64,000 bases of DNA from Aureispira sp. CCB-QB1. GTDB lineage: Bacteria > Bacteroidota > Bacteroidia > Chitinophagales > Saprospiraceae. The position numbers and the translations under genes are program-made. The notes under the pieces were generated by a model. The model searched no databases. It was not told where the DNA came from and was given only the letters and a program-made list of their open reading frames with translations. This document shows positions 24,788 through 32,345 of the stretch, piece after piece. How positions within the stretch are numbered: the stretch's first letter is position 1; every line of letters starts with the position of its first letter. Location: NCBI RefSeq assembly GCF_000724545.1, contig NZ_JHBV01000027.1, positions 1 to 64,000 on the forward strand. Reading direction: 5' to 3'.

Positions 24788-26053
24788 TTAACTAGGGTCT
24801 TGTACGTGTCCAATGAAAAGGATAGAGTTTGTTTCTGTATCTTTTATTATAAAAACAAAGGGACGATTAGCATTGATTGTTCTTGCCACAGGAGGAACAC
24901 TAGTAACCCCAATTCCAACCGCTGTAGAGCCAGCAGCTTCAACACCACCTTCATCTGTGGCAATGACTGTCTTGTGCTTGATTTTATCAATAAATAAGGG
25001 AGCATCTGCCATTTTTGATAAATTAGCTGCTGCAGGAGAGAAAGCTTCGTTAATACCTAAATCTTCCAAGGTGCTTACCAAATCAAAGTCGCTAGAAAAA
25101 TCCCATTTAGGAATATGGACACTATAGTTCGAATTGTTAGGAGTAGGATACGCCAAATCATCAAACCATTGGTTTATTTTTGTTTTAGATAGCTTTTGTT
25201 TTACAAAATTATTAATGCCAATATTTTGATCTTTAGGCAATACAACAACCATGGAGCTTTGTTTGTCCTTGAAGAATAACTCAAGTACTTCAGCATCGGT
25301 ATCTTCTGTAAATTTTAATTCATTGGTAGGAATTAATTCTGACATCATGTCTGTATTAACTGTACCAGAAGAAGTTTTGAACGATTGAGTTTGAGTCATT
25401 CCAGGTGTAAATTGGTGATTCCAATCTGCCTTAAAATATACAGCATTTACTAAAACACTTGCTGTTCGATCTGTAATAAAACCATTGGGAAGTAGCTCAG
25501 GAATCAATTGATTGGTTTCTTGGCTAACCCAATTATTGATTTGTTGTTTGGCAGCAGTACTTTGTGTAAAATCTGTTGCCACAACAGGAGCTAGATAGAC
25601 GTTGTTCATTAAGCTTTCGAAATCTGGTAAGAAGCTCATGCTCGTATTGCGCCAAATTTTATTGACCACATTTACCTCACTGTTGGTTGGACTGCTCACA
25701 TTTTGTTCAATGGTATTGGTCAACTGATTAAATGTTTGATGAAAGTTATTGTTGTTGGTGCCATAGCCCATTACGTTTTTCAATTCTGTAGCTGTATTGC
25801 CATCTGCTCCTGCATAAACCATTCCTAATGCGGTAGAAATACTATAAGGAGAGAGCATTTGATTTTGATTTTCATCAACTAGTTCTTGATAAATGTTTAT
25901 AGCAAACTGGCTATTTCCATCAACTATTTGACTTTGTGTAATCGAAGGAGGATTTGGTGGGGGATTATTGATAGGTTCTACAGTTGATTTATTACATGAA
26001 ACGACACCTAGCAAAAGAGCTGAAGCGTAAAAACTAATTTTGAAGCGATTCAT
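24788..26053 (-). CDS. Serpin-family lipoprotein
   Basis: Exported serine/cysteine protease inhibitor, 421 residues. Its signal ends VVSC (lipidation at about Cys20), followed by a Pro-rich linker and a complete serpin fold (SPYSISTALGMVYAGADG, NKIWRNTSMSF, VNAVYFKADWNHQF and others). The hinge EGGVEAAGSTAVG (about 364-376) has small residues at P15-P9, the pattern of inhibitory serpins. Aligned to alpha-1-antitrypsin, the scissile bond would be Thr-Ser (VTSVPP), so a Thr P1 is predicted. It lies alone on the minus strand and may protect the cell from exogenous or own proteases. Confidence 0.9.
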   Translation of the reverse strand: MNRFKISFYASALLLGVVSCNKSTVEPINNPPPNPPSITQSQIVDGNSQFAINIYQELVDENQNQMLSPYSISTALGMVYAGADGNTATELKNVMGYGTNNNNFHQTFNQLTNTIEQNVSSPTNSEVNVVNKIWRNTSMSFLPDFESLMNNVYLAPVVATDFTQSTAAKQQINNWVSQETNQLIPELLPNGFITDRTASVLVNAVYFKADWNHQFTPGMTQTQSFKTSSGTVNTDMMSELIPTNELKFTEDTDAEVLELFFKDKQSSMVVVLPKDQNIGINNFVKQKLSKTKINQWFDDLAYPTPNNSNYSVHIPKWDFSSDFDLVSTLEDLGINEAFSPAAANLSKMADAPLFIDKIKHKTVIATDEGGVEAAGSTAVGIGVTSVPPVARTINANRPFVFIIKDTETNSILFIGHVQDPS

Positions 26054-26302
26054 AATTTGATTGTTTTTAGTTTGAAATTAAGTTGTACTAGTATCTTTTA
26101 GATAAGATTAGGTAATAATCAACGAACTACTAGTATGATAGCCAATACGTTTATCTTGTTACAAATGTCTTTGAAAAAATGCTTCCTATCAACTACAAAA
26201 AGGTTTAAATGTTTACTTTTTTGTTGGTGTTTTATGTTTTATGTTTTTGATAATTAGATTGTTGTGGGGTGTTTTTGTTTAGTGTATTGTTGTTTTTTTA
26301 AT
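26054..26302. other. Spacer upstream of the serpin gene
   Basis: Apart from the terminator at 26303-26336, no gene or strong repeat is seen in the 307 bases between the serpin start and the end of pspA. An AT- and GT-rich stretch (about 26220-26300, TGTTTTATGTTTTATG) is low complexity. No TAnnTTTG was found on the minus strand here. Confidence 0.35.
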
Positions 26303-26336
26303 AAAAAAAGCTACTCGATTTCTATCAAGTAGCTTT
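26303..26336 (-). terminator. Terminator of the CNNM-YbjN-PspA operon
   Basis: On the minus strand a 9-bp stem (AAAGCTACT with AGTAGCTTT) runs into TTTTTTTATT about 25 bases beyond the pspA stop. Confidence 0.85.
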
Positions 26337-26360
26337 ATAAATTTTTGTTCAAATACGATT

Positions 26361-27137
26361 CTATATAGAATCAGAAAGATCCTGATCTTCAATTTCAATT
26401 TCTATGATTTCTTTTTCGGGGTCTAGATCAACGATCTCCTTTTTAAGGAGTCCCATTTCTTCTTTGAGTGCCAACAAAGCATCTGTTCCATGATGCCCCT
26501 CTAAGGCAGCATCGATTTCTTCATCAATACTTTTAGAAGTAACCGCCATTTCACCATAGGCTTCTGCCAATGCCTCGTCATTTTCAACACGCTCTTTCAT
26601 TTTGTTTAGCATTTCTAATGTTTTGCCAGAATCCATTCCTGCCATCGCTTTATTAATTTTCATTCCAGCCGCCGCCGCTTTTTGGCGAGCTTCCAAGCTT
26701 TTGAGTTCGCTTTTCCATTTTGCAATTTCACGTTTTAGGCGTTGAATTTTAGCATTCATACCAGCCACCATTTTTTCATATTTCTGTTGTGTTGCTAAAT
26801 GAGTTTTGTGCAGCTGAAGTTTTTGTTCTCTTTGTGCCATAGCTTCTGCTGCCAATCGTTCTGCATTTTCGGCATTGCCTGCTTTTTGAGCTTTGTGCAA
26901 CAGTGCCATTGCTTTTTTCTTATAGGCTTCAGCTTCTTGAGCTGCTTGAGCCACTTCATTTTTGCTACGAATAGCGACGGCACGAACTTGGGCAAAAGAT
27001 TCTAAGCTTTCTTTTAATTGAGATTCTAATTCTCGGATACCTTGTTTGGTCATTGTAATTGGCTGCTCAAATTTATCAGCTACCTCGTGCAAGTTTCCAA
27101 CCAAAATATTCCAAAGACGTTTTACAAAAGACCACAT
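26361..27137 (-). CDS. pspA: PspA/IM30 (Vipp1) family envelope-stress protein
   Basis: 258-residue coiled-coil protein that polymerises on the inner membrane and preserves its integrity under stress. The N-terminal amphipathic helix (MWSFVKRLWNILVGNLHEVADKFEQP, shown in part) and the long alpha-helical hairpin with QAGNAENAERLAAEAMAQRE-like heptads match PspA. The tail is acidic (EIIEIEIEDQDLSDSI). There is no PspF-type sigma-54 activator nearby; instead it is the last gene of a three-gene operon with a CNNM transporter and a YbjN-like protein. Confidence 0.9.
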   Translation of the reverse strand: MWSFVKRLWNILVGNLHEVADKFEQPITMTKQGIRELESQLKESLESFAQVRAVAIRSKNEVAQAAQEAEAYKKKAMALLHKAQKAGNAENAERLAAEAMAQREQKLQLHKTHLATQQKYEKMVAGMNAKIQRLKREIAKWKSELKSLEARQKAAAAGMKINKAMAGMDSGKTLEMLNKMKERVENDEALAEAYGEMAVTSKSIDEEIDAALEGHHGTDALLALKEEMGLLKKEIVDLDPEKEIIEIEIEDQDLSDSI

Positions 27138-27177
27138 AATGACATAGTTTTAGTTTATTCAAATAAAATCAACTTCC

Positions 27178-27591
27178 TTAAACTGTTTTTTCAGCTTGTC
27201 CAGAGATGCTTAATAAGTCATCCATATTCTCAACTAAAGCAAATGTTAGTGCATTTAAGGATGCCTCTAATTCATTTTGATCTAGGTTTTCCAATTGCAA
27301 TGTATCTCTAAATGCAATGATATTAAAATCTTCGGAAGAAGTTAAGACAAAAGCCCCATGTACCAAAGAGCGGTTCATTTGCAGCAATTTTTTGTAATGC
27401 TCAGGATTATCCTCCTTTACTGGAAAGATAATTTGTTCCATTACCAAAACGTCATCTTCACAATCCAAAATCATTTCACAAATACCTCTACTTTCTTTGT
27501 TGATAATTAAGATACCTGTTTCAATCTCTTCGTGTACGATATCATATTCTAGTGTTAAGACTAGTTCTTTGACTTTTTCAAAATAACTCAT
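27178..27591 (-). CDS. YbjN/DUF2170-like small protein
   Basis: 137 residues with no signal or membrane segment. The pattern of a beta strand (CEMILDCEDDVLVMEQIIF), a helix with KKLLQMNRSLVHGAF and a C-terminal acidic helix resembles the YbjN / type-III-chaperone-like fold. The related DUF2170 protein YjfI is a known neighbour of PspA-like genes in other bacteria. It lies 40 bases upstream of pspA and 56 bases downstream of the CNNM gene, on the same strand. A chaperone-like partner of PspA is the simplest inference; the family assignment is by fold pattern only. Confidence 0.6.
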   Translation of the reverse strand: MSYFEKVKELVLTLEYDIVHEEIETGILIINKESRGICEMILDCEDDVLVMEQIIFPVKEDNPEHYKKLLQMNRSLVHGAFVLTSSEDFNIIAFRDTLQLENLDQNELEASLNALTFALVENMDDLLSISGQAEKTV

Positions 27592-27647
27592 GTAGATCAG
27601 ATTTAAATGTTTGGAATAAATAGAGTAAGGGTTGCTTGAAAGTATGT

Positions 27648-28895
27648 TTACATTGTTTCTTCGGGCAATCGAATGACACGAACTTTTTCAATTTTAGTAT
27701 TGCTAACTTCTTCTGCAACAAATTGATAATTTTTTAGAATTACTTTTTCTCCTTGTTCAGGAATGTCTTCTTTTGCAAAAACAATAAGACCTGATAGAGT
27801 GTGGTATTCATCGCTTTCTGGGATGTCTAATTCATATTCTTCGTTGACCGTATCTATTTCACTTCTTCCAGAGAATACAAACTCATTGTCACTAATTTTT
27901 AAATCAGGAACATCCATATCATGCTCGTCTGCAATCTCACCAAAAATCTCTTCCAAAATATCTTCTAAGGCCACAATTCCTGCTGTTCCTCCACGTTCAT
28001 CAACTACCCAAGCCAAATTGAGTTTTTCCTTAATAAGGCGATTCATAACATCTTGTACAGGGGTAAATTCGTGCACCATAGGTATCTTCCACAAAATCTC
28101 TCGAATAGATTTGGGGTTATCAAACAATCGTTGATGATGGACATAGCCCTCTATATAATCAATACTTTCGTTGTAGACCAACAGTCTAGAAAGCCTAGTG
28201 CTCACAAATAATTCTTGCAATGCCTCAATACTTTCATTAATTTCAATGCCTTGTATTTCATTTCTAGGAATCATACAATCTCTTACCTTTACCGTATGAA
28301 TATACAGTGCATTTTGGAAGAGTGTTGTATCAATTTCTTCGTCCTCGGTGTTGATGCTACTAATAAAGTGGTCTAAGTCCAAGCGGGTAAAAACTTGTTC
28401 GGTCGACTCTGTAGAAATTCGAAAGACCTTTTCAATTAGAGCATTCGAAGTTTTAATCATGACCCATACTAGAGGTTTTAGCAAGGTTTGAACCAAAACC
28501 AAGGGGTAAGTGAAGAAGAATAAAATCCCTGTTGGGTTGATTTGAAAGGATACTTTAGGCAAAAATTCCCCAAAAATCAAAACAATGATTGTTGTGATTA
28601 AAGTGGCTTGAATAGTACCAACAAAAGTATCACTATTAATACCAAAATGCGTGAGCAAAAAATTGCCTGCCAAAATACTGAGTACGACCAATACAATGTT
28701 GTTGCCAACGAGAGTGGTGCCTAAAAACTCAGAAGGGTTGTCCAAAAAATTGGCTAAATACCGCCCTCTTTTGTTGCCTTTTTTGCGTTCTACCTCTACT
28801 CTCAGGCGGTCGGCAGAAATAAAAGCAATTTCTATTCCCGAAAAAAATCCTGAAGAGAAAAGAAAAATAAGAATGATCAAAAATTCTAATAACAT
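27648..28895 (-). CDS. CNNM/CorC (HlyC/TlyC) family transporter
   Basis: 415-residue membrane protein: a DUF21 domain with about four hydrophobic segments (SGFFSGIEIAFISADRLRVE marks the start), two CBS domains (KVRDCMIPRNEIQGIE, AWVVDERGGTAGIVALEDIL) and a C-terminal CorC_HlyC domain. The family exports Mg2+ or related divalent cations; the 'hemolysin' name is historical. It is the first gene of a minus-strand operon with the YbjN-like and PspA genes, suggesting a link between ion balance and membrane stress. It is a paralogue of GldE but is not part of the gliding cluster. Confidence 0.88.
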   Translation of the reverse strand: MLLEFLIILIFLFSSGFFSGIEIAFISADRLRVEVERKKGNKRGRYLANFLDNPSEFLGTTLVGNNIVLVVLSILAGNFLLTHFGINSDTFVGTIQATLITTIIVLIFGEFLPKVSFQINPTGILFFFTYPLVLVQTLLKPLVWVMIKTSNALIEKVFRISTESTEQVFTRLDLDHFISSINTEDEEIDTTLFQNALYIHTVKVRDCMIPRNEIQGIEINESIEALQELFVSTRLSRLLVYNESIDYIEGYVHHQRLFDNPKSIREILWKIPMVHEFTPVQDVMNRLIKEKLNLAWVVDERGGTAGIVALEDILEEIFGEIADEHDMDVPDLKISDNEFVFSGRSEIDTVNEEYELDIPESDEYHTLSGLIVFAKEDIPEQGEKVILKNYQFVAEEVSNTKIEKVRVIRLPEETM

Positions 28896-29223
28896 AGTAT
28901 GTTATATCTATTAGTTGTCCTTGAACTATTGTTTGTTGTGTCAACTGTTTTAGATCTTCAAGGACTATTATAATCTTTTAAGTAAGTGGTCAGAAAAATA
29001 ATAACCAAAATAAGGCTGTTTTAGCTGTGTAGCTATTTCGTGATGCTTGTTATTTTTTTGAACGATTACTCATTTTAAATAATTAGTAATTAATTGTATT
29101 GCTACTACGTGGTTTAAGTAGACTATTAACAAGCAATATAACAATAAAAATGATTAGTTAAATAACATTAGCGAGACTGATTTTGTTTCCTGTCTAGAAA
29201 TAAAATACTATTCAAAGATTTTA
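28896..29223. other. Divergent spacer between the CNNM operon and the glycosyltransferase gene
   Basis: No gene was found. TTGCTACTACGTGGTTTAAG (29097-29116), read on the minus strand as ACCACGTAGTAGCAA, is a diverged copy of the dispersed repeat core. AGCTGTGTAGCTATTTCGTG near 29024-29043 may be a second remnant. No clear promoter for the CNNM operon was found. Confidence 0.4.
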
Positions 29224-29231
29224 TACCTTTG
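29224..29231 (+). promoter_or_regulatory. Candidate -7 element (TACCTTTG) of the glycosyltransferase gene
   Basis: TACCTTTG fits TAnnTTTG, about 70 bases before the GTG start at 29300. There is no well-spaced -33 match. Confidence 0.4.
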
Positions 29232-29299
29232 AAATAGAAAACCAAATGGTTTTGTTTTAAGAAAAATGTTTCATTTATTCATTTTTAAACCATCTATTT

Positions 29300-30058
29300 G
29301 TGAAGTTGCCACTAACTGTAATCATTCCCACCTACAACGAAGAAGAGCACATTGCTGACCTATTAAAGCAGGTGACTTGGGCAGATGAGGTAATTGTGGT
29401 GGATTCGTTTAGCACGGATGCTACGGTTGAGCTAGTACAACAGACAACAGCCAAATTGGTGCAGCGAACGTACATAGGACCAGCAGATCAAAAAAATTGG
29501 GCAATTGACCAAGCGAGCCATAATTGGGTCTTAATTTTAGATGCTGACGAGCGTTTGACAACGCCTTTAATGAATGAATTGAAGGAAATTGTAACCCAAC
29601 CTGTGTTGGAGCATGCTGGGTACTGGATCTATCGTCAGAATTATTTTATGGGAAAAAAAATCAAGTATTGTGGTTTGCAAAGAGATAAAGTAATTCGATT
29701 GATTCAGCGAGATTTGTGTGCTTATAATAACAAACAAGTACACGAAGAAATAGAAAGTTCTGGGAGTATTGGTTTTTTGAATCATAAGTTGGAACACCAT
29801 ACGTATAAAAATCTAGCGCATTTTTTAGCTAAAAACGAACGCTATGCATTGTGGTCGGCACAAGATCATTTACCAAATGTAAAACGAGTAACAAGTTGGC
29901 ACCTTTTTGTCAAACCCGTTGGACGATTCTTTAGCCAATACATCTTAAAACGAGGTTTTTGGGATGGTCAGGCTGGATTTATTTTTTGTGTGATAATGGC
30001 ATGGGGTGTTTTTTTGAGGTATGCTAAAATCAAGGAATTATTAGAAGAAAGACGTTAA
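29300..30058 (+). CDS. Family 2 glycosyltransferase (WaaE/KdtX-like)
   Basis: 252-residue GT-A glycosyltransferase. It opens with LTVIIPTYNEEEHIADLLKQ and has DSFSTDAT (nucleotide-sugar binding) and LILDADERL (metal-binding DxD-type), followed by KNWAIDQASHNWVLILDAD-type context. The C-terminal part (GRFFSQYILKRGFWDGQAGF) and a final hydrophobic helix suggest membrane association. It most resembles lipopolysaccharide-core enzymes of the WaaE type. The GTG start is the only sensible one. No other glycan genes are adjacent, so the acceptor is unknown. Confidence 0.85.
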   Translation: MKLPLTVIIPTYNEEEHIADLLKQVTWADEVIVVDSFSTDATVELVQQTTAKLVQRTYIGPADQKNWAIDQASHNWVLILDADERLTTPLMNELKEIVTQPVLEHAGYWIYRQNYFMGKKIKYCGLQRDKVIRLIQRDLCAYNNKQVHEEIESSGSIGFLNHKLEHHTYKNLAHFLAKNERYALWSAQDHLPNVKRVTSWHLFVKPVGRFFSQYILKRGFWDGQAGFIFCVIMAWGVFLRYAKIKELLEERR

Positions 30059-30192
30059 AAGCGTAATGGATTCGTGTTTTTGTGGAAAATTTTTGACAAA
30101 AAGTGTACTTTAGTGGAAATTTTACTACGAATCAAAGACTTATAAGAGAATTTTTGAACAAAATAGATCCCAAAATAGTATTCACTATAGAA

Positions 30193-30200
30193 TAACTTTG
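30193..30200 (+). promoter_or_regulatory. Candidate -7 element (TAACTTTG)
   Basis: TAACTTTG fits TAnnTTTG, about 50 bases before the secreted-protein gene at 30251. The -33 position is not well matched. Confidence 0.45.
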
Positions 30201-30250
30201 CACAAATCCAACCCAATTGAATTTTGTCCCAATTTTAAAATTTACAACAC

Positions 30251-31060
30251 ATGTATTACTTATCATTCCCAATAACTGCTGTTGTCAGCATCCTCTTTTG
30301 TATTTATTCTAACATTACTTTAGCACAATCAGAAACAGAAGTCTTAAAAACAGAAACTTGCTGGGCATATACTGTAGAAAATAATGTTCCTGCTACTAGT
30401 GGAAGTGTTTTAAGAAAAACAGAATACGATGATCAAGGCAAAAAGACTAAAACGACGACCTACAAGGAAGATGGTTCTATTGCCTATGAGTACTTCTTTG
30501 AATACACACTCAACGGTCGTGAGACCTATTGGAAGTTATCAGATGGAACAAAAGTTAAAAGTGAAACCGAAATTTATAACGATGATGGACATTTGCTAGA
30601 ACGTATACAGTATAGTACCGATGGGAAATTGAAAGATAAACTTAAAATTGCTTACGAAAAAGGTCAAAAAAGTAGAGAAATTTACTTTAATGCTCTTAAT
30701 GAAATTATCTTTGCTATAGATTATACTTATAATAAAGCACAAAATTCAATTCGTGAATCGTATACGGATTATATTGATGATGAAAACACAATTGGAGCGA
30801 TTGATTTAGATGCTAATGCTCTTCCTAAAGCTTATACAGAGTATAAAACTTCAGGACCTTTGGTGCGAAGCATCATTTATGAAAGAGATGAAGATGGGCG
30901 TATTTTGACAAAGGAAACATACAATCCAGACAATGAGTTGCAGCTAAAAGAAGTATACGAATATACTGAAAATGCGACACTGTATTCTGTTTATATTAAT
31001 AAAGGGAAACAATTAGCAGAACACGTTGTCTATAAATATGATTATTACCAAAATAAGTAA
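30251..31060 (+). CDS. Secreted protein with YD-repeat-like strands
   Basis: 269-residue exported protein with a signal peptide (cleavage near TLAQS). The mature part is a series of short beta strands with the pattern [TK]EYDDQGKKTKT[T]xY.EDGS, [E]IYNDDGHLLERIQYSTDGK and YERDEDGRILTKETYNPDNE, reminiscent of the YD repeats of Rhs/wall-associated proteins. It is far too short to be an Rhs toxin shell and no toxin domain follows. It is probably a periplasmic or surface beta-solenoid of unknown role. The next gene is serC, 73 bases on. Confidence 0.7.
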   Translation: MYYLSFPITAVVSILFCIYSNITLAQSETEVLKTETCWAYTVENNVPATSGSVLRKTEYDDQGKKTKTTTYKEDGSIAYEYFFEYTLNGRETYWKLSDGTKVKSETEIYNDDGHLLERIQYSTDGKLKDKLKIAYEKGQKSREIYFNALNEIIFAIDYTYNKAQNSIRESYTDYIDDENTIGAIDLDANALPKAYTEYKTSGPLVRSIIYERDEDGRILTKETYNPDNELQLKEVYEYTENATLYSVYINKGKQLAEHVVYKYDYYQNK

Positions 31061-31133
31061 TAGAATCAAACAACCTATTTAAACTTGGAAAACATTGACA
31101 AATGATGTATTTCCAGCCAAAAAACAATCGATC

Positions 31134-32201
31134 ATGAAAATCCACAATTTTAGTGCAGGACCTGCGATTTTGCCTCAAGTTGTATTAAATGAAGCAGCTA
31201 AAGCTGTTGAAAATTTTGAAAATTTAGGATTGTCCATCCTTGAAGTTTCGCATCGAAGCAAGGAAATCGTAGCGGTCATGGATGAAGCGCAGCAGTTGGT
31301 AAAAGACTTGTTGCACCTAAACGATGATTATGCTGTTTTATTCTTGACAGGAGGAGCGAGTTCTCAGTTTTTTATGGTAGCTATGAACTTGTTGAATCAA
31401 GGAGAAACAGCTTGTTATGTAGATACTGGGGTTTGGTCTGCAAAGGCAATCAAAGAAGTCCCTCATTTTGGAAATGTAGATGTATTGGCTTCTTCTAAGG
31501 ATGCTAATTACAATTATATCCCTAAAGATTGGTCGATTCCTTCAGGTACAAAATATGTACACATTACGAGTAACAATACGATTTACGGAACACAGTATAA
31601 GGATTTTCCTAAAGTAGACGATGCTATATTGGTAGCAGATATGTCTTCAGATATTTTTAGTCACGAATTTGATGCCACTCAATTTGGGTTGATTTATGCT
31701 GGTGCTCAAAAAAATCTTGGTCCTGCTGGGACAACTTTGGTGATTGTGAAAAAAGATATTTTGGGTAAGGTAAATCGTGAAATTCCAACCATGTTGGATT
31801 ATCGCACACACATCAAAAAAGATTCTTCTTTTAATACCCCTCCAGTTTATCCAATATATGTTTGCTTGCTGACACTTAGATGGTTGCAAGGGCAAGGTGG
31901 AATCAAAGCTGTAGAAGCTAAGAATAAGCAAAAAGCGGATTTGTTATATGCCGAAATAGATCGGAATCCATTTTTTAAAGGAACAGCAGCTGTAGAGGAT
32001 CGTTCTAGTATGAATGTAACCTTTGTGGCTAACAATGCTGCTCATGAAGCTGCCTTTTTAGAGTATTGTGCTGCCAATGGAGTTTCTGGCATCAAAGGAC
32101 ATCGTTCGGTAGGTGGCTTCCGCGCCTCTATTTATAATGCAATGCCAATTGAAAGTGTAGAATATTTGGTAGATTTGATGAAAAATTTTAAACCAGAATA
32201 A
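31134..32201 (+). CDS. serC: Phosphoserine aminotransferase
   Basis: PLP enzyme of serine biosynthesis, converting 3-phosphohydroxypyruvate to phosphoserine (and acting in B6 synthesis in some bacteria). The 355 residues start at MKIHNFSAGPAILP, the canonical family N-terminus, so the ATG at 31134 is preferred over an upstream TTG at 31095. The PLP lysine is in YAGAQKNLGPAG and the GGASSQFFMVAMNL loop is intact. In Bacteroidota, serC is commonly separate from serA. Here serA is not in view. A strong terminator follows at 32282. Confidence 0.93.
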   Translation: MKIHNFSAGPAILPQVVLNEAAKAVENFENLGLSILEVSHRSKEIVAVMDEAQQLVKDLLHLNDDYAVLFLTGGASSQFFMVAMNLLNQGETACYVDTGVWSAKAIKEVPHFGNVDVLASSKDANYNYIPKDWSIPSGTKYVHITSNNTIYGTQYKDFPKVDDAILVADMSSDIFSHEFDATQFGLIYAGAQKNLGPAGTTLVIVKKDILGKVNREIPTMLDYRTHIKKDSSFNTPPVYPIYVCLLTLRWLQGQGGIKAVEAKNKQKADLLYAEIDRNPFFKGTAAVEDRSSMNVTFVANNAAHEAAFLEYCAANGVSGIKGHRSVGGFRASIYNAMPIESVEYLVDLMKNFKPE

Positions 32202-32281
32202 TATAAATAAAGTTTATTTAAGCTAACCGATAAATAAAGTCGTGCACATCAAGCAACACGAGGATATTTTGACAGTTACTT

Positions 32282-32331
32282 AATTGAGTTGCTAACGTAC
32301 GAAAGTATCGAGTTAGCAGCTCAATTTTTTT
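32282..32331 (+). terminator. Terminator of serC
   Basis: A 15-bp stem with one wobble (AATTGAGTTGCTAAC with GTTAGCAGCTCAATT) ends in a run of seven T, about 80 bases after the serC stop and 15 bases before the next gene. Confidence 0.9.
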
Positions 32332-32345
32332 GTAAAGATTAGAGC

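Noticed and set aside
30251-31060. Rhs/polymorphic toxin
   Set aside because: The repeats look YD-like, but the protein is only 269 residues, has no toxin domain or immunity gene next to it.
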